DNA of 64,000 nucleotides from assembly GCF_004349105.1 (NCBI RefSeq), contig NZ_SMLB01000002.1:223958-287957 (forward strand), written 5' to 3'. Positions within the stretch are counted from its first letter, which is position 1. Every line of letters starts with the position of its first letter. Under the pieces are notes generated by a model. It had not been told where the DNA came from and searched no databases. It was given only the letters and a program-made list of their open reading frames with translations. This document shows positions 22,825 to 32,500 of this stretch, one piece after another. The DNA is from Jiangella aurantiaca. Lineage in GTDB: Bacteria; Actinomycetota; Actinomycetes; Jiangellales; Jiangellaceae. A program made the position numbers and the translations under genes.

Positions 22825-25001
22825 GAGGCCACCCGGACCCGCAGCAGCCGCGCCGACGTCAGGGCCGGGAGCTTGAGCTCGAGCGCACGGCCGTCGTCGA
22901 GCACGGCGACGGCCTCGCCGCCCCAGCGCGGATACAGCACCTCGACGTTCTCGTCGGCCAGCCGGCAGGGCAGCGGCACCCGCAGGGTGTCGGGCGCGCC
23001 GTCGTCCTGGCCGCCCCGGCGCCACACCGCCAGGTAGAGGCGGTCGCGGTCGCGCGCGCCCTGGACGATCCAGGGGTCGCGCCAGCCGGGCAGGCCGAGC
23101 GGCCACACCGGGACCGAACGGCCGACGGCGGACCGGATCGCCCGGTACGCCGCGAGCGCCTCCCGGACTACCGCGCGCTGCCCGGCGTCGAGCGTGTCGA
23201 TGCGGCCGGTCAGGTGCACGCGCGCCAGCAGCGCCGTGACGAGGGAGAAGGCGAGCTGCTCCCGGTCCATCGTGCCGTCGACGCAGGCCCACACCCCGGC
23301 CTGTTCGGGTGGTAGGGCGAGCGGCGCGGCCGCCGCGATGGGCGGAGTAGCGCGGTAGTCCTGCTGGTCGGTGACGGACTGGACGGGGAAGACGCTGCCG
23401 GTGGCCGGGTCCGTGCGCGATCCGCCGGCCGCGCAGCCCTCGATCACCAGGCCGGGGTGGCGGTCCATGACGGCGCCTACCCAGTCCAGGAACGCCCCGC
23501 CGTGTTCGAGCAGCCCGGTGCCCGGCGCCTCGCCGGTTCCGGCGTCGGTCCCGGGGCCGATGTCGATGTTGTGGTCGAGCTTGAGGTAGGCGAGGCCGAA
23601 CGTGTCGACGAGCCGGTCCACCACAGTGTCGAGGTGCTCGCGTGCGGCGGGGTGGCGCAGGTCGAGCTGGTATCTGCCCCATTCGGCGACGCGTCGGCCG
23701 TGGCGCTGGAAGAACGCCGCGTCGGGCAGCGTGCGCGCGACCGGACTGCGCACGCCGACGACCTCGGGTTCGAGCCACAGGCCCGGCCGCATGCCGCGGG
23801 TGCGGATCCGGTCGACGAGGCCGCCCAGGCCCCCGTCCGGGAAGCGCGTGGACGATGGCTCCCACTCCCCCACGGAGTCCCACCAGCCGCCGCGCTCGTC
23901 GTCGTACCAACCGGCATCGATCACATAGTACTCGGCGCCGACGTCGGCGGCCGCGTCGATCAGCGGCAGCTCGCGCTCGGTGGTCGGGTCGGACATGAGG
24001 GCGTTCAGGAAATCGTTGTAGACCACGGGCAGCGTCTGGTGGTCCAGGTGCTGCCGCCGGATCCGGCGGCGGTGCTCCGTGAGCGCCGCGCCGACGGCGC
24101 CGAGGGTCGCCTCGGGACCTGCGGCGTCACCGGGGACGACGGCGAGGCTCACCGGGACGCTGGTGAACCCCGAGCTGGCGGCGAGTCGGCCGGCCCACTG
24201 GTGCTCGTGCGCCGTCGGGCCCATGGCGGCGAGGTAGACGTCGTCGTACCGGTCGCCGAGCTCGGCGTGCCAGGCGCCGCTGGTCTCGACCTGCCAGGCG
24301 AGCATGCGGCCGGTGCGCGTGTCCTCGACCAGGCCCATGGCCAGGTGCTCGGAGGTGGACCAGGCGCCTGTCGAGGTCAGGCTGATCCGGTTCTTCGAGC
24401 CCACCTGGCCGAACCGCACCATTCCGACGTCGTACAGGCCGCGCTCGGCGAGGGTGGACCGGCGCCAGCGAAACTCCCCGCTCCACGGGTTCGCCGCCTC
24501 CCACACGGCCAGCTCGTCCTCCCAGCAGGCAGCATGTCCCAGGCCGGAGACGACGCCGGTGGTGACATGGTCGAGCACCAGCTCGCCGTCGGACGTCAGC
24601 TCCGCCCATGTGCGCAGCACGGGGATCGGGTCGGCGAGCTCGTAGTGCACGGTGGCGCGCAGACCGGACTCTGCGTCGGCGAGGTGGAGCCGCAGCTGCC
24701 GGACGGGGCCGGCCTGTTCCTCTTCCACGTCGCCGAGCCGCATCCGTTGCGCCGCCGCGCCGTCGACGTGCCTCTTGCCCGAGGTGCCCGTACGGCCGTC
24801 GCCGAGTGCCGCCACTTCCAGCACCGGCAGCGCCGACCGGCGCAGGCTGCCCAGGTCGGGGCGCCCCTCGCCGGTGTGCCAGAGCGCCACCAGCCGCGGC
24901 GCAGTGTGCGGTCCGTGGGCTATCACCACGCGTACCAGGTCGTTGCCCCACTCGAGCCGCTGCTCCGTGTTGTCCTCAAGACCGGGAAGGGGCACGGTCA
25001 T
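22821..25001 (-). CDS. GH36 alpha-galactosidase
   Basis: 726 aa from ATG 25001, standard GH36 length, overlapping the upstream gene by ATGA. It has an N-terminal beta-supersandwich and a central TIM barrel with YVIDAGWYDD, then GLWLEPEVVG. The nucleophile is Asp476 in YLKLDHN and the acid/base Asp545 in SVTDQQDYR. It removes terminal alpha-galactose (or alpha-GalNAc-like residues) from oligosaccharides. No signal peptide. Co-expression with two GH43 enzymes suggests breakdown of galactose- and arabinose-decorated plant glycans. Confidence 0.92.
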   Translation of the reverse strand: MTVPLPGLEDNTEQRLEWGNDLVRVVIAHGPHTAPRLVALWHTGEGRPDLGSLRRSALPVLEVAALGDGRTGTSGKRHVDGAAAQRMRLGDVEEEQAGPVRQLRLHLADAESGLRATVHYELADPIPVLRTWAELTSDGELVLDHVTTGVVSGLGHAACWEDELAVWEAANPWSGEFRWRRSTLAERGLYDVGMVRFGQVGSKNRISLTSTGAWSTSEHLAMGLVEDTRTGRMLAWQVETSGAWHAELGDRYDDVYLAAMGPTAHEHQWAGRLAASSGFTSVPVSLAVVPGDAAGPEATLGAVGAALTEHRRRIRRQHLDHQTLPVVYNDFLNALMSDPTTERELPLIDAAADVGAEYYVIDAGWYDDERGGWWDSVGEWEPSSTRFPDGGLGGLVDRIRTRGMRPGLWLEPEVVGVRSPVARTLPDAAFFQRHGRRVAEWGRYQLDLRHPAAREHLDTVVDRLVDTFGLAYLKLDHNIDIGPGTDAGTGEAPGTGLLEHGGAFLDWVGAVMDRHPGLVIEGCAAGGSRTDPATGSVFPVQSVTDQQDYRATPPIAAAAPLALPPEQAGVWACVDGTMDREQLAFSLVTALLARVHLTGRIDTLDAGQRAVVREALAAYRAIRSAVGRSVPVWPLGLPGWRDPWIVQGARDRDRLYLAVWRRGGQDDGAPDTLRVPLPCRLADENVEVLYPRWGGEAVAVLDDGRALELKLPALTSARLLRVRVAS

Positions 25002-25954
25002 GCGATCAGCCCCGTCACGGGATCGATGGTCCAGGTGGCCCGCCATTCGAGCTCGGCTGTGCCGTCGTCGATCCGCACCGGCAGCCACACCGGCGCCGAG
25101 TGGAACAGGTCGTCCCTGTCCCACCGGTCGCCGACATAAACGTGGCTCGTGGCACGCGAACCGTGCACGGTGACGATCGTCGAGATCTGTGAGTTGTACG
25201 TAGCCGACCCGGCCGGCGCGATGTCCGCCCAGTCGCTCCACGGCCCGGCGAGCGACCTCGCCGTCGCAACCTTGTTGTCGTTGGCGGACCAGCCTGTCAG
25301 GTCCGACCCGAACAGGTAGTAGAGGTCGTCCACCTTCACCAGCGCCGGTGACTCGTACCCGTGTGGACCGGCCGAGTGGTCGCCGGGTGAGGTGAGCGTG
25401 GTCGCGACAATCTCCTCGACCGTGACGTAGTCGGCTGACAGCCGGTAGATGTGCAGGCCGTGCTCGCGGTCCTCGGACAGCAGGTACCCCGTGCCGTCGT
25501 TGTCCGCGAAGGCGCCGATGTCGCGGCTGATGTTGCCCAGCGGGCGCTCGCTGCGCAGGTAGCTGTACGGGCCCTCGGGCCGGTCGGCCAACGCCCAGCC
25601 CACACGGGCGTCGGCGTAGTCCGCGGAGTCGACATGCAGAAACATCACGTACTTCCCAGCAGGGTTGCGCAGCACCTTGGGCCGCTCGATCACCCGCCCA
25701 GGAGCGAGGTCGGGGACGTCCGGCGTGACCGGAAGGGCGTGCCCGTGCGCCGTCCAGGTCGCCAGGTCTGGCGACGAATAGCAGGCCACGCCTCCGAAGT
25801 GCCCCCCGTTCGTCTTGTCCTCGCCCCACGCGTAGAACCGCTCGCCGAACTTCTGGATGCCGACGCCATGGAGCTGGGCGACGGCACGCTGGTCGTCGAC
25901 GAACAGCCGCCCTGGCGCGATGACGCCACGTGGAGCGTACCGATGGGCGGGCAC
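24998..25954 (-). CDS. GH43-like exo-beta-1,3-galactanase-type glycosidase
   Basis: 318 aa from a GTG at 25954 with AGGGAG about 7 nt upstream. The propeller signature HGVGIQKFGERFYAWGEDKTNG, followed by VACYSSPDLATW, GRVIERPKVL (Glu90), SRDIGAFADNDGTGYLL and GYESPALVK, matches the GH43 group of exo-beta-1,3-galactanases. In that group the usual catalytic base Asp is missing. It would trim the beta-1,3-galactan backbone of arabinogalactan. First gene of the operon, divergent from the LacI regulator with a palindromic operator between. Cytoplasmic (no signal). Confidence 0.82.
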   Translation of the reverse strand: MPAHRYAPRGVIAPGRLFVDDQRAVAQLHGVGIQKFGERFYAWGEDKTNGGHFGGVACYSSPDLATWTAHGHALPVTPDVPDLAPGRVIERPKVLRNPAGKYVMFLHVDSADYADARVGWALADRPEGPYSYLRSERPLGNISRDIGAFADNDGTGYLLSEDREHGLHIYRLSADYVTVEEIVATTLTSPGDHSAGPHGYESPALVKVDDLYYLFGSDLTGWSANDNKVATARSLAGPWSDWADIAPAGSATYNSQISTIVTVHGSRATSHVYVGDRWDRDDLFHSAPVWLPVRIDDGTAELEWRATWTIDPVTGLIA

Positions 25955-25972
25955 ACTTGCTCCCTAGTTCTA

Positions 25973-25990
25973 GGCAAACGTTATCCTGCC
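25973..25990. promoter_or_regulatory. LacI-type operator in the GH43-LacI divergent promoter
   Basis: Core AAACGTTATCC (25976-25986), flanked by GGC/GCC, inside the 126-bp spacer. Its half AACGTTATCC is identical to half of the perfect palindrome at 32977-32990. The central CG is typical of LacI-family operators. Likely bound by the regulator encoded at 26081. Confidence 0.65.
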
Positions 25991-26080
25991 GATCGTACTT
26001 TAGGGTATTGGCAGGCGAGCCTTGCGGGCACACGGCTCAGGAAAACGACATGCCGCGAGCGCGGATCGTATGCTCGTTTC

Positions 26081-27100
26081 ATGGCCAGTCCGAAGCCGTA
26101 CCGAGCCCCCGTCCTCGCCGATGTCGCCAGGGCAGCGAAAGTCTCCGTGCCCACCGTCTCCCGAGTCCTCAACGGCACGAAGTACGTGGCGCCCGAGCTT
26201 GCGCAGCGCGTGAACGAGGCGGTACGGGCGCTCGAGTACCGCCCGAACGGCGCCGCCCGGTCAATGCGCTCCGGCCGGCGGACGCTCGTGTCGGTGCTGG
26301 CCGGGGCGACCGCCAATTACGGCTACGCGCGCACCCTCCAGGGGATCGAGACCGCAGCCCGCAGCGCGGGCATGTCCGTGTCGATCACGGTCGTGGAGTC
26401 CGGCGACGACGAGCAGGTGCGGGCCGCCATCGACCTCACGCTGGCGCAGCCGACAGCGGGCGTGGTGGTGCTCGAGTTCGACCGCGCGGGCATCAACGCC
26501 GCCAAAGCACTGCCCGAAGGGCTGCCCGTTGTCGTCGCCGGCGGTGGCTCGCGGCGCACCGGCCACGTGCCGGCGGCCCTGATCGACGAGCGCGCGGCGG
26601 GCCGCCGGGCGACCGAGTACCTGCTCCACCTCGGCCACCGTACGGTCCACCACATCGCCGGCCCCACCGAGGGCAAGCACTCGGGTAGGACCGGCGGCTG
26701 GCGGGCGGCCCTCGCCGCCGCCGGGGCCCCGGTACCGCAGGTCATGCGATCGGACTGGGATGCGAGCGCCGGCTACTGGTGGGGCGAGCGGATCGCCGGC
26801 ATGAGCGACGTCACGGCGGTCTTCTGCGCCAACGACGAAATAGCACTTGGCCTCATGTGCGCCCTGTCCGACCGCGGCATCGACGTCCCGGCGGACATCT
26901 CCGTGATCGGCTTCGACGACCAGCCGCTCGTCGCCCTTTGGCGGCCCTCCCTGACCACCGTCGACCAGGACTTCGAGGACCTCGGTGTCCGCGCCTTCAA
27001 CCTCCTGTCGCGGGTGATCCAGGGTGAACCCGGCCCCGCGACGTCGGTCAAGGTCCCGCAGCTCGTCGTGCGGGAGTCGACCGCGCCGCCCGATGCCTGA
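26081..27100 (+). CDS. LacI-family transcriptional regulator
   Basis: 339 aa from ATG 26081. HTH and hinge: LADVARAAKVSVPTVSRVLN, then AVRALEYRPNGAARSMRSG (about residues 12-65). The periplasmic-binding-like domain follows with IGFDDQPLVALWRPSLTTV and VVRESTAP at the end. Divergent from the GH43-GH36-GH43 operon, so it most likely represses it until an oligosaccharide inducer binds. The broken LacI gene at 33271 shares the KPYR N-terminus and VSVPTVSRV helix, so it is a paralogue. Confidence 0.93.
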   Translation: MASPKPYRAPVLADVARAAKVSVPTVSRVLNGTKYVAPELAQRVNEAVRALEYRPNGAARSMRSGRRTLVSVLAGATANYGYARTLQGIETAARSAGMSVSITVVESGDDEQVRAAIDLTLAQPTAGVVVLEFDRAGINAAKALPEGLPVVVAGGGSRRTGHVPAALIDERAAGRRATEYLLHLGHRTVHHIAGPTEGKHSGRTGGWRAALAAAGAPVPQVMRSDWDASAGYWWGERIAGMSDVTAVFCANDEIALGLMCALSDRGIDVPADISVIGFDDQPLVALWRPSLTTVDQDFEDLGVRAFNLLSRVIQGEPGPATSVKVPQLVVRESTAPPDA

Positions 27101-27332
27101 TCCAGCCACCACTTGAGGCTCCCGAGCGGGACGCTCGAGCGCCTGTAGCGCTGCATCGAGATCACGAGCACCACCATCGGGATGGCTGTTGGCCGCCGTT
27201 GTCGATGACGATGGGTCGTCGTTGACGTTGACGACCAGGTGTGGACAACCGGTCCGATGTCGGATGGGTCGTCTGCGCCGTCACCGTGCCGATGAACGGG
27301 GCCGCCGCACACTGCGACGACGACCGGCACGC

Positions 27333-27391
27333 TTGATCATGGAGAAGGTCGCCTGTGGAGTCGCGGAAAACCCGACCTTCTCCATGATCAA
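27333..27391. repeat. 19-bp perfect inverted repeat
   Basis: TTGATCATGGAGAAGGTCG (27333-27351) and its exact reverse complement (27373-27391) with a 21-nt loop. Too long and too AT-balanced for a typical intrinsic terminator; it could be a transposon-derived (MITE/REP-like) element or a bidirectional transcription stop between convergent genes. Confidence 0.75.
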
Positions 27392-27489
27392 CTCGGCGCG
27401 GGCAGGGTTGGCCGCCAGCGGGCGGGCCATCCAGGCGCTGCCCGCCGGGGCGGCTCGCGTCCCTGCCGGCGCCGGTGATGGCCGCGGAG

Positions 27490-27530
27490 GTGTTGACATG
27501 AGCGCCAACGGTTGGCGCTGGTGTCAACAC
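27490..27530. repeat. 20-bp near-perfect inverted repeat
   Basis: GTGTTGACATGAGCGCCAAC (27490-27509) pairs with 27511-27530 at 18 of 20 positions with a single central base. The tight symmetry suits either a protein-binding palindrome or a cruciform. The outer TGTTGACA and inner GCGCCAAC blocks are both symmetric. Confidence 0.65.
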
Positions 27531-27751
27531 GCCCGGTTGTGATCGGTGCCCTGCCCGGGTCGGCCCAGCGTGCCGGGGGCGGCCGACGCCGTGACGACGG
27601 CGACGTCGCCGCGCCGATCACACGACCTCGCCCGTGCCCGCCAGATCCTCGTGATCAGTGACGCCATCATCGGCATTTTCAATGGCGGCTAACAGATGGC
27701 CAAGACGAGCGCGCCCGTGTGGACCAGGCCTTGAAGGCGTCATGCGGCGCC

Positions 27752-29281
27752 TCAGGCGAGCTCGAGACTGACGGTGACGTAGGAGTGGGCGGGCAGGTCG
27801 ACCTCGAGTCCGCGGGAGTGGGGGCGTATGCCGTGGTGGTCGGCGGGGGCGACGGCGTTGGGGGCCGCAGGGGTGTTGTGCGCGTTCAGGCACGGGGCAG
27901 TCAGGACCCTGGCGTGGCGTGCGACGATATCGTGCCCGCGCAGGTCCAGCGCGACGGTGCGGGACGACTCTGCGTCCAGGTTGGCCAGTGACACCAGCGC
28001 CGCGTTGTCCTTGACGGACGCGGAAGCCGACACCAGCGGCAACTCGCGCCCGCCGGACTCGATCGACGGCACGTCACGCAGGTGCACCGTCAGGGCAGAG
28101 GCGTCGTGGTGGGCGCTGTTCATCTCGAACACGTGGTAGGTCGGTGTCAGCACCAGCGCTCCCGTGTCCGGGTCGGTGAGCACCATCGCCTGCAGCACGT
28201 TCACGGCCTGGGCGATGTTGGCCATGACGACACGGTCGGCGTGCCGGTGGAAGGCGTCGAAGTGGGTGGAGGCCACCAGGGCGTCGCGCAATGTGTTCTG
28301 CTGGTATAGGAACCCCGGGTTGGTTCCAGGCTCCACGTTCCACCAGGTTCCCCACTCGTCCACCACGAGGCCGACCTTCTTGTACGGGTCGTAGCGATCC
28401 ATCACCGTCGTGTGCCGGGTCAGCAGCTCTTCCATGTAGGCAGCACGCGCCAGAGCGAGATACCACTCGTCCGCCGAGAACTCGATGGCGCTGCCCTTGT
28501 CCGACCATGGACCGGTCATCGTGTAGTGATGCAGCGACAGCGCCTGAAAGGGTCCGGCCGGCTGGTCCGGCTCCTTGGCCAGGCAATCGAACGACTTCAT
28601 CAGCAACTCCGTCCAGGCGTAGTCGTCACTGTTGGCGCCGACCGCGATCCGGTAGACCCGGTTCTCGCCGTGGTCGCGCACGTAGGTGGAGTACTGGCGG
28701 GCGAGCGAGGCGAACTGCTCAGCTCGCAGGTTCCCCCCGCAGCCCCACGCCTCGTTGCCTATCCCCCAGAACGGCACCCGCCACGGCTCCTCACGCCCGT
28801 TGTTGCGGCGAAGAGCCGCCATCGGCGAGTCGTCATCACGCGTCAGGTACTCGATCCACTCGCTCATCTCGCGCACGGTGCCGGAGCCCACGTTCCCGCT
28901 CACGTACGGGTCGGCGCCCAGTAGCTCACACAAGTCCATGAACTCGTGCGTGCCGAACGAGTTGTCCTCCACCACGTCACCCCAGTGGGAGTTGACCATC
29001 CGGGGCCGCTGGTGGCGGGGGCCGATGCCGTCGCGCCAGTGGTAGTCGTCGGCGAAGCATCCGCCCGGCCAGCGCAGGTTGGGGATCCGGATCGTCTTCA
29101 AGGCATCGACGACGTCGGCGCGGATGCCCCGCACGTTCGGAAGCGGCGAGCCCTCCCCCACCCAGAACCCGCCGTAGATGCACCGCCCCAGGTGCTCGGC
29201 AAAGTGACCGTAAAGATGACGGGAGATCGTGGCGCCGGGCAAGTCCAGGTCGATGACGGCAGTGACGTGAGAGGTGGACAT
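27752..29281 (-). CDS. GH51 alpha-L-arabinofuranosidase
   Basis: 509 aa from ATG 29281 with GAAGGAAG upstream. GH51 signature N-terminus ([22 protein letters not shown]) and [13 protein letters not shown]. Acid/base Glu177 in [11 protein letters not shown] and nucleophile Glu309 in [10 protein letters not shown]-terminal beta-sandwich from about 400. No signal peptide, so intracellular. It releases terminal alpha-L-arabinofuranose from arabinan, arabinoxylan or arabinogalactan oligosaccharides, which fits the GH43/GH36 operon on the other side of the LacI gene. Apparently monocistronic. Confidence 0.95.
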   Translation of the reverse strand: MSTSHVTAVIDLDLPGATISRHLYGHFAEHLGRCIYGGFWVGEGSPLPNVRGIRADVVDALKTIRIPNLRWPGGCFADDYHWRDGIGPRHQRPRMVNSHWGDVVEDNSFGTHEFMDLCELLGADPYVSGNVGSGTVREMSEWIEYLTRDDDSPMAALRRNNGREEPWRVPFWGIGNEAWGCGGNLRAEQFASLARQYSTYVRDHGENRVYRIAVGANSDDYAWTELLMKSFDCLAKEPDQPAGPFQALSLHHYTMTGPWSDKGSAIEFSADEWYLALARAAYMEELLTRHTTVMDRYDPYKKVGLVVDEWGTWWNVEPGTNPGFLYQQNTLRDALVASTHFDAFHRHADRVVMANIAQAVNVLQAMVLTDPDTGALVLTPTYHVFEMNSAHHDASALTVHLRDVPSIESGGRELPLVSASASVKDNAALVSLANLDAESSRTVALDLRGHDIVARHARVLTAPCLNAHNTPAAPNAVAPADHHGIRPHSRGLEVDLPAHSYVTVSLELA

Positions 29282-29525
29282 GTCTTCCTTCGATGGTGGG
29301 TAGCCGGCGCGGTGGCCGTCCACATGGTCGGTCGGACGCGTGCCGTCAGCCCCTCACGCCTCCGGCGAAGCGGTGCACCACGCGCCCGCGGTGCACCGCC
29401 GTCAGTTCAGCGAGGTTCACGTCGATCAACGGTGGCGGTCAGGCGATCTGCGGCGCCGTCGACCTTGGCCAGGTCGGCATTGGGGTCGCTGTTTTCCTCG
29501 CATCGGCTGCGGCTGCACCCATGGG

Positions 29526-32500
29526 CTAGGCCGGCTCCACCCGCAGGTCGTCCACCCGGAACTCACCGGACGAGCCGCGGAACCCGAAGTCGATCACCAC
29601 GTTGTTCACGCTGCCGCCTTCAGTGGTGTACTCCCGCTCGAAGTACCGCCACTCCCCAGGCTCTGTGTCCTCGGCGCGGATCCAGTTGCGCTGATCGCTC
29701 CCGACGCCGCTGCCGCCGCTGTACGAGCGGATGAAGTAGTAGGCGCCGAGACCGGAACCGTACTCGTAGTCGGTCAGCTGGTACCAGAAGGACACCTTGT
29801 ACGTGGTGTGGGGCGCCACCATGACCGGCGACCCGCTCTTGTTGCTGCGAAACCACAGGTTATGCGAGCCGCTATAGGTGGTGTCGGTGCTCGTGAAGTG
29901 CAGCGACCGGGTACCGCTACGCCCATAGGAGTCGTCGATGGTCCGGGTGTAGGTGGACGGCGCCGAGCCGTTGGGCGCCCACACGTCGGGGTCAGACGCC
30001 TCGAAACTGTCGCGGTACACCGCCACCAGCAGGTCGTAAGCGTCGAGTACCCGCTTGATCAGCGACTCCTTATCGGCCCCGGGCTCATCCATGACGTCTT
30101 CCACGGCGGTGATCTCGGCGTCGAAGGCGGCCCAGCTCGTCGCGGTGAAGTCCTCCGGGTCAAGCGACCGGGCGTAGTGCACCACGGTCTCCAGGCCGGC
30201 CTCGGTGCGTTCGCCGTGGATGCGGATGTCGGCCATCGAGAAGATCCCAGGACCCTGTGGCTCGTCGACCTGGAGCTTGAGGTAGCGGAACCGGCTGTCC
30301 CGCACCTCGTCGCGAACGGCGATCGTCTCGATCGCCACGTCGTTGCCCTCGGTCACGTGCTCGGTGAGGAGGGTCCAGGTGGTTCCGTCGTTGGAGCCAT
30401 AGGCGTTGGCGCCGTGGGAGCGGTCCGGGAACGTGTCGCGGGCGAGCCAGCCGAACGCGTCGGCACGGAACCTGTATCCGGCCCCGAAGTCCAGCAGGAC
30501 GCTCGGGCGGCGGATGTCGCCCCAGAATGTCTGGTTGTCCTCGTCGACCAGGATCGCAAGCTTCGCCGGCGACAGGTCCGGAGACGTCACCAGCCCGGAG
30601 AAGTCGAGCGTTCCGTCGGACAGGCGAGGATTGAGCAGCTCCAGTCCATCGATCCTGAGCCTCAGGTCTTCGAGCAGGTCGGCGAACTCCGCCGGTCCGG
30701 CATTCTCGGCGGCCGCCGAGGCCGCCTCGCGCGCTTCGACCACCGGCCGCCAGGTCGACGTCGTATACGACGAAGACGCGTCGAGACCGGCGAGAAGGGC
30801 GTCGATCGCTGCCAGACGGTCCGGTGCGACCGTGATCGTCACGGGCAGCGCCGTGTCGGTCTGCTCGTCAGAGGCGACGACGACCAGGTCGTGCCCTCCG
30901 CGGTCCTGCTTCTTGCTGGGCAGCCAGGTCAGCGTGCCATCGTCGGACAGCTCGGCGCCCTTCGGAGCGTCCTGAAGCTCCAGCGAGACGTCGTTCCCTG
31001 CCGAGTCCGTCACGCCGAAGGTCCTGGTGTACGGCTCCCCCGCCACTGCGACCACGTCGAGCGAGGCACCGTCGTCGAACACCGGCGGAGTGAGCGCGCC
31101 ATTCGCGTCCGCCAGGACGGCCGCGACGTCAACGTGGGCCCTACCGCCCGTGGCGCGGAAGAACACGATGTTGTCGCCCACCGACGGCACCTTCGACGAG
31201 TCGACGTCGAACCACACGTAACGCCACCGCCCATGGGTGTCGGGAAGTTGCACAGTGGTGAACGGCTCGGCGTTGGAGGTCCGCGCCGCCTCCAGGATCG
31301 CGGTACCGTTCGTTCGTACCTGCACGCCGACCAGTGCCGTGCGGGTGCGGTCGGCCCAAACGACACGCCGAACTGCCACTCGGGCGTCGTCCTTCTTGGC
31401 GTCAAGGCGCACGAAGGCCTCCCCGGCAGCGTCAAGCTTGTGCTTGGCGCCCTGGCCGAGGGTGTGGCCGAACCTCTCCAGTGGGAGCTCGGGCCCGTCG
31501 CCGGCCGCCGGGACCGTGATGTCCTGCTCGGCGAGTTCTGGCGGGAAGGCCACCCAGTACTCGGCCCCGGTGAAGTCCGAGCCGCGCTCGTTCCAGAAGT
31601 TCGACACGCTCGAGCCGTAGTAGAACAGGGGCCCGTCGCGGTGCTCGTACAGTTCGGCGACGTGCGGCGCTTCCGTCTCGACGTCCACGTCCGCGATGTA
31701 TTTGTATTGGTAGTAGAGCTCGTTGAGCGGCTCGCGAAGGCGTCCGCGGTATGCCTCGGCGACCTTGCCCGATCCGCCGGAGGTGTCGACCCAGGGCAGT
31801 TCCTCGCCCATCATGAACGCGGCGAAGACATCGCCGCCAGCGAGGATCCGATTGTCCAGGAACTCGTACGGGGACACGGCATCCGGTTCGGTCGACACCG
31901 TCCCGTCCAGGGGGTCGACCCGCGTGCCCTGGTTGTTGACGATCCGGGCCAGTGCCGTCAGCAGGTCGATGTCGCCCTCGGCGTGCGCCTGGTCCCGGCC
32001 CATCTCCATGACTTGGAGGAAGTCCTCGCCGTAGGTGTTCAGCGGGTCGTCGGCGTCGATGGTCCGGATGATCGCGGCAAGTGAGCCGTTCACGTCTCCG
32101 CCGTTGATGGTGTGTTCGCTCTGGTACGTCGAGTTGACCGTGAACCACTCGACGCGCTCTGCGTAGAGCTCCGGGTCGTCGAGGAAGATCGCGGCGGCGA
32201 CCATGCCGATCACGCCGTACAGGTGCTGGTTCCACAACCGGTTCTGCGAGTACAGGAACGTGTCGAGCACAGGCCTGATGAGGTTGCTCTCAATCCTCTG
32301 CTCGTCGCGCCCGGTCCAACGCAGGTCGTACCCGTCCAGCTCATCGTGCACGGGCTCGGTGGAACGGATGATCTCGGCCGCGACCAGCGTCTGGTAGAGC
32401 GGGACGCCGGTGTGGATGTGCGCGTCGGGGAAGTACTGGTACTGAGTGGGGTCCAGGCTGCTCCAGGTCCGGATGATGTGCAATGCGTTCGCGCGGAAGA

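Larger units (their letters stand above)
27101..27751. other. Intergenic region with two long inverted repeats
   Basis: 651 bp between the convergent LacI and GH51 genes. No credible coding sequence; its only strong features are the inverted repeats at 27333-27391 and 27490-27530, listed separately. Confidence 0.5.

Noticed and set aside
27189..27542. Plus-strand open frame in the GH51-LacI interval
   Set aside because: It reads through both inverted repeats, lacks an RBS and has no recognisable motif.
29340..32084. Plus-strand open frame of about 900 codons opposite the secreted lyase
   Set aside because: Antisense shadow with no domain signal; the minus strand carries a signal peptide and clear domains.
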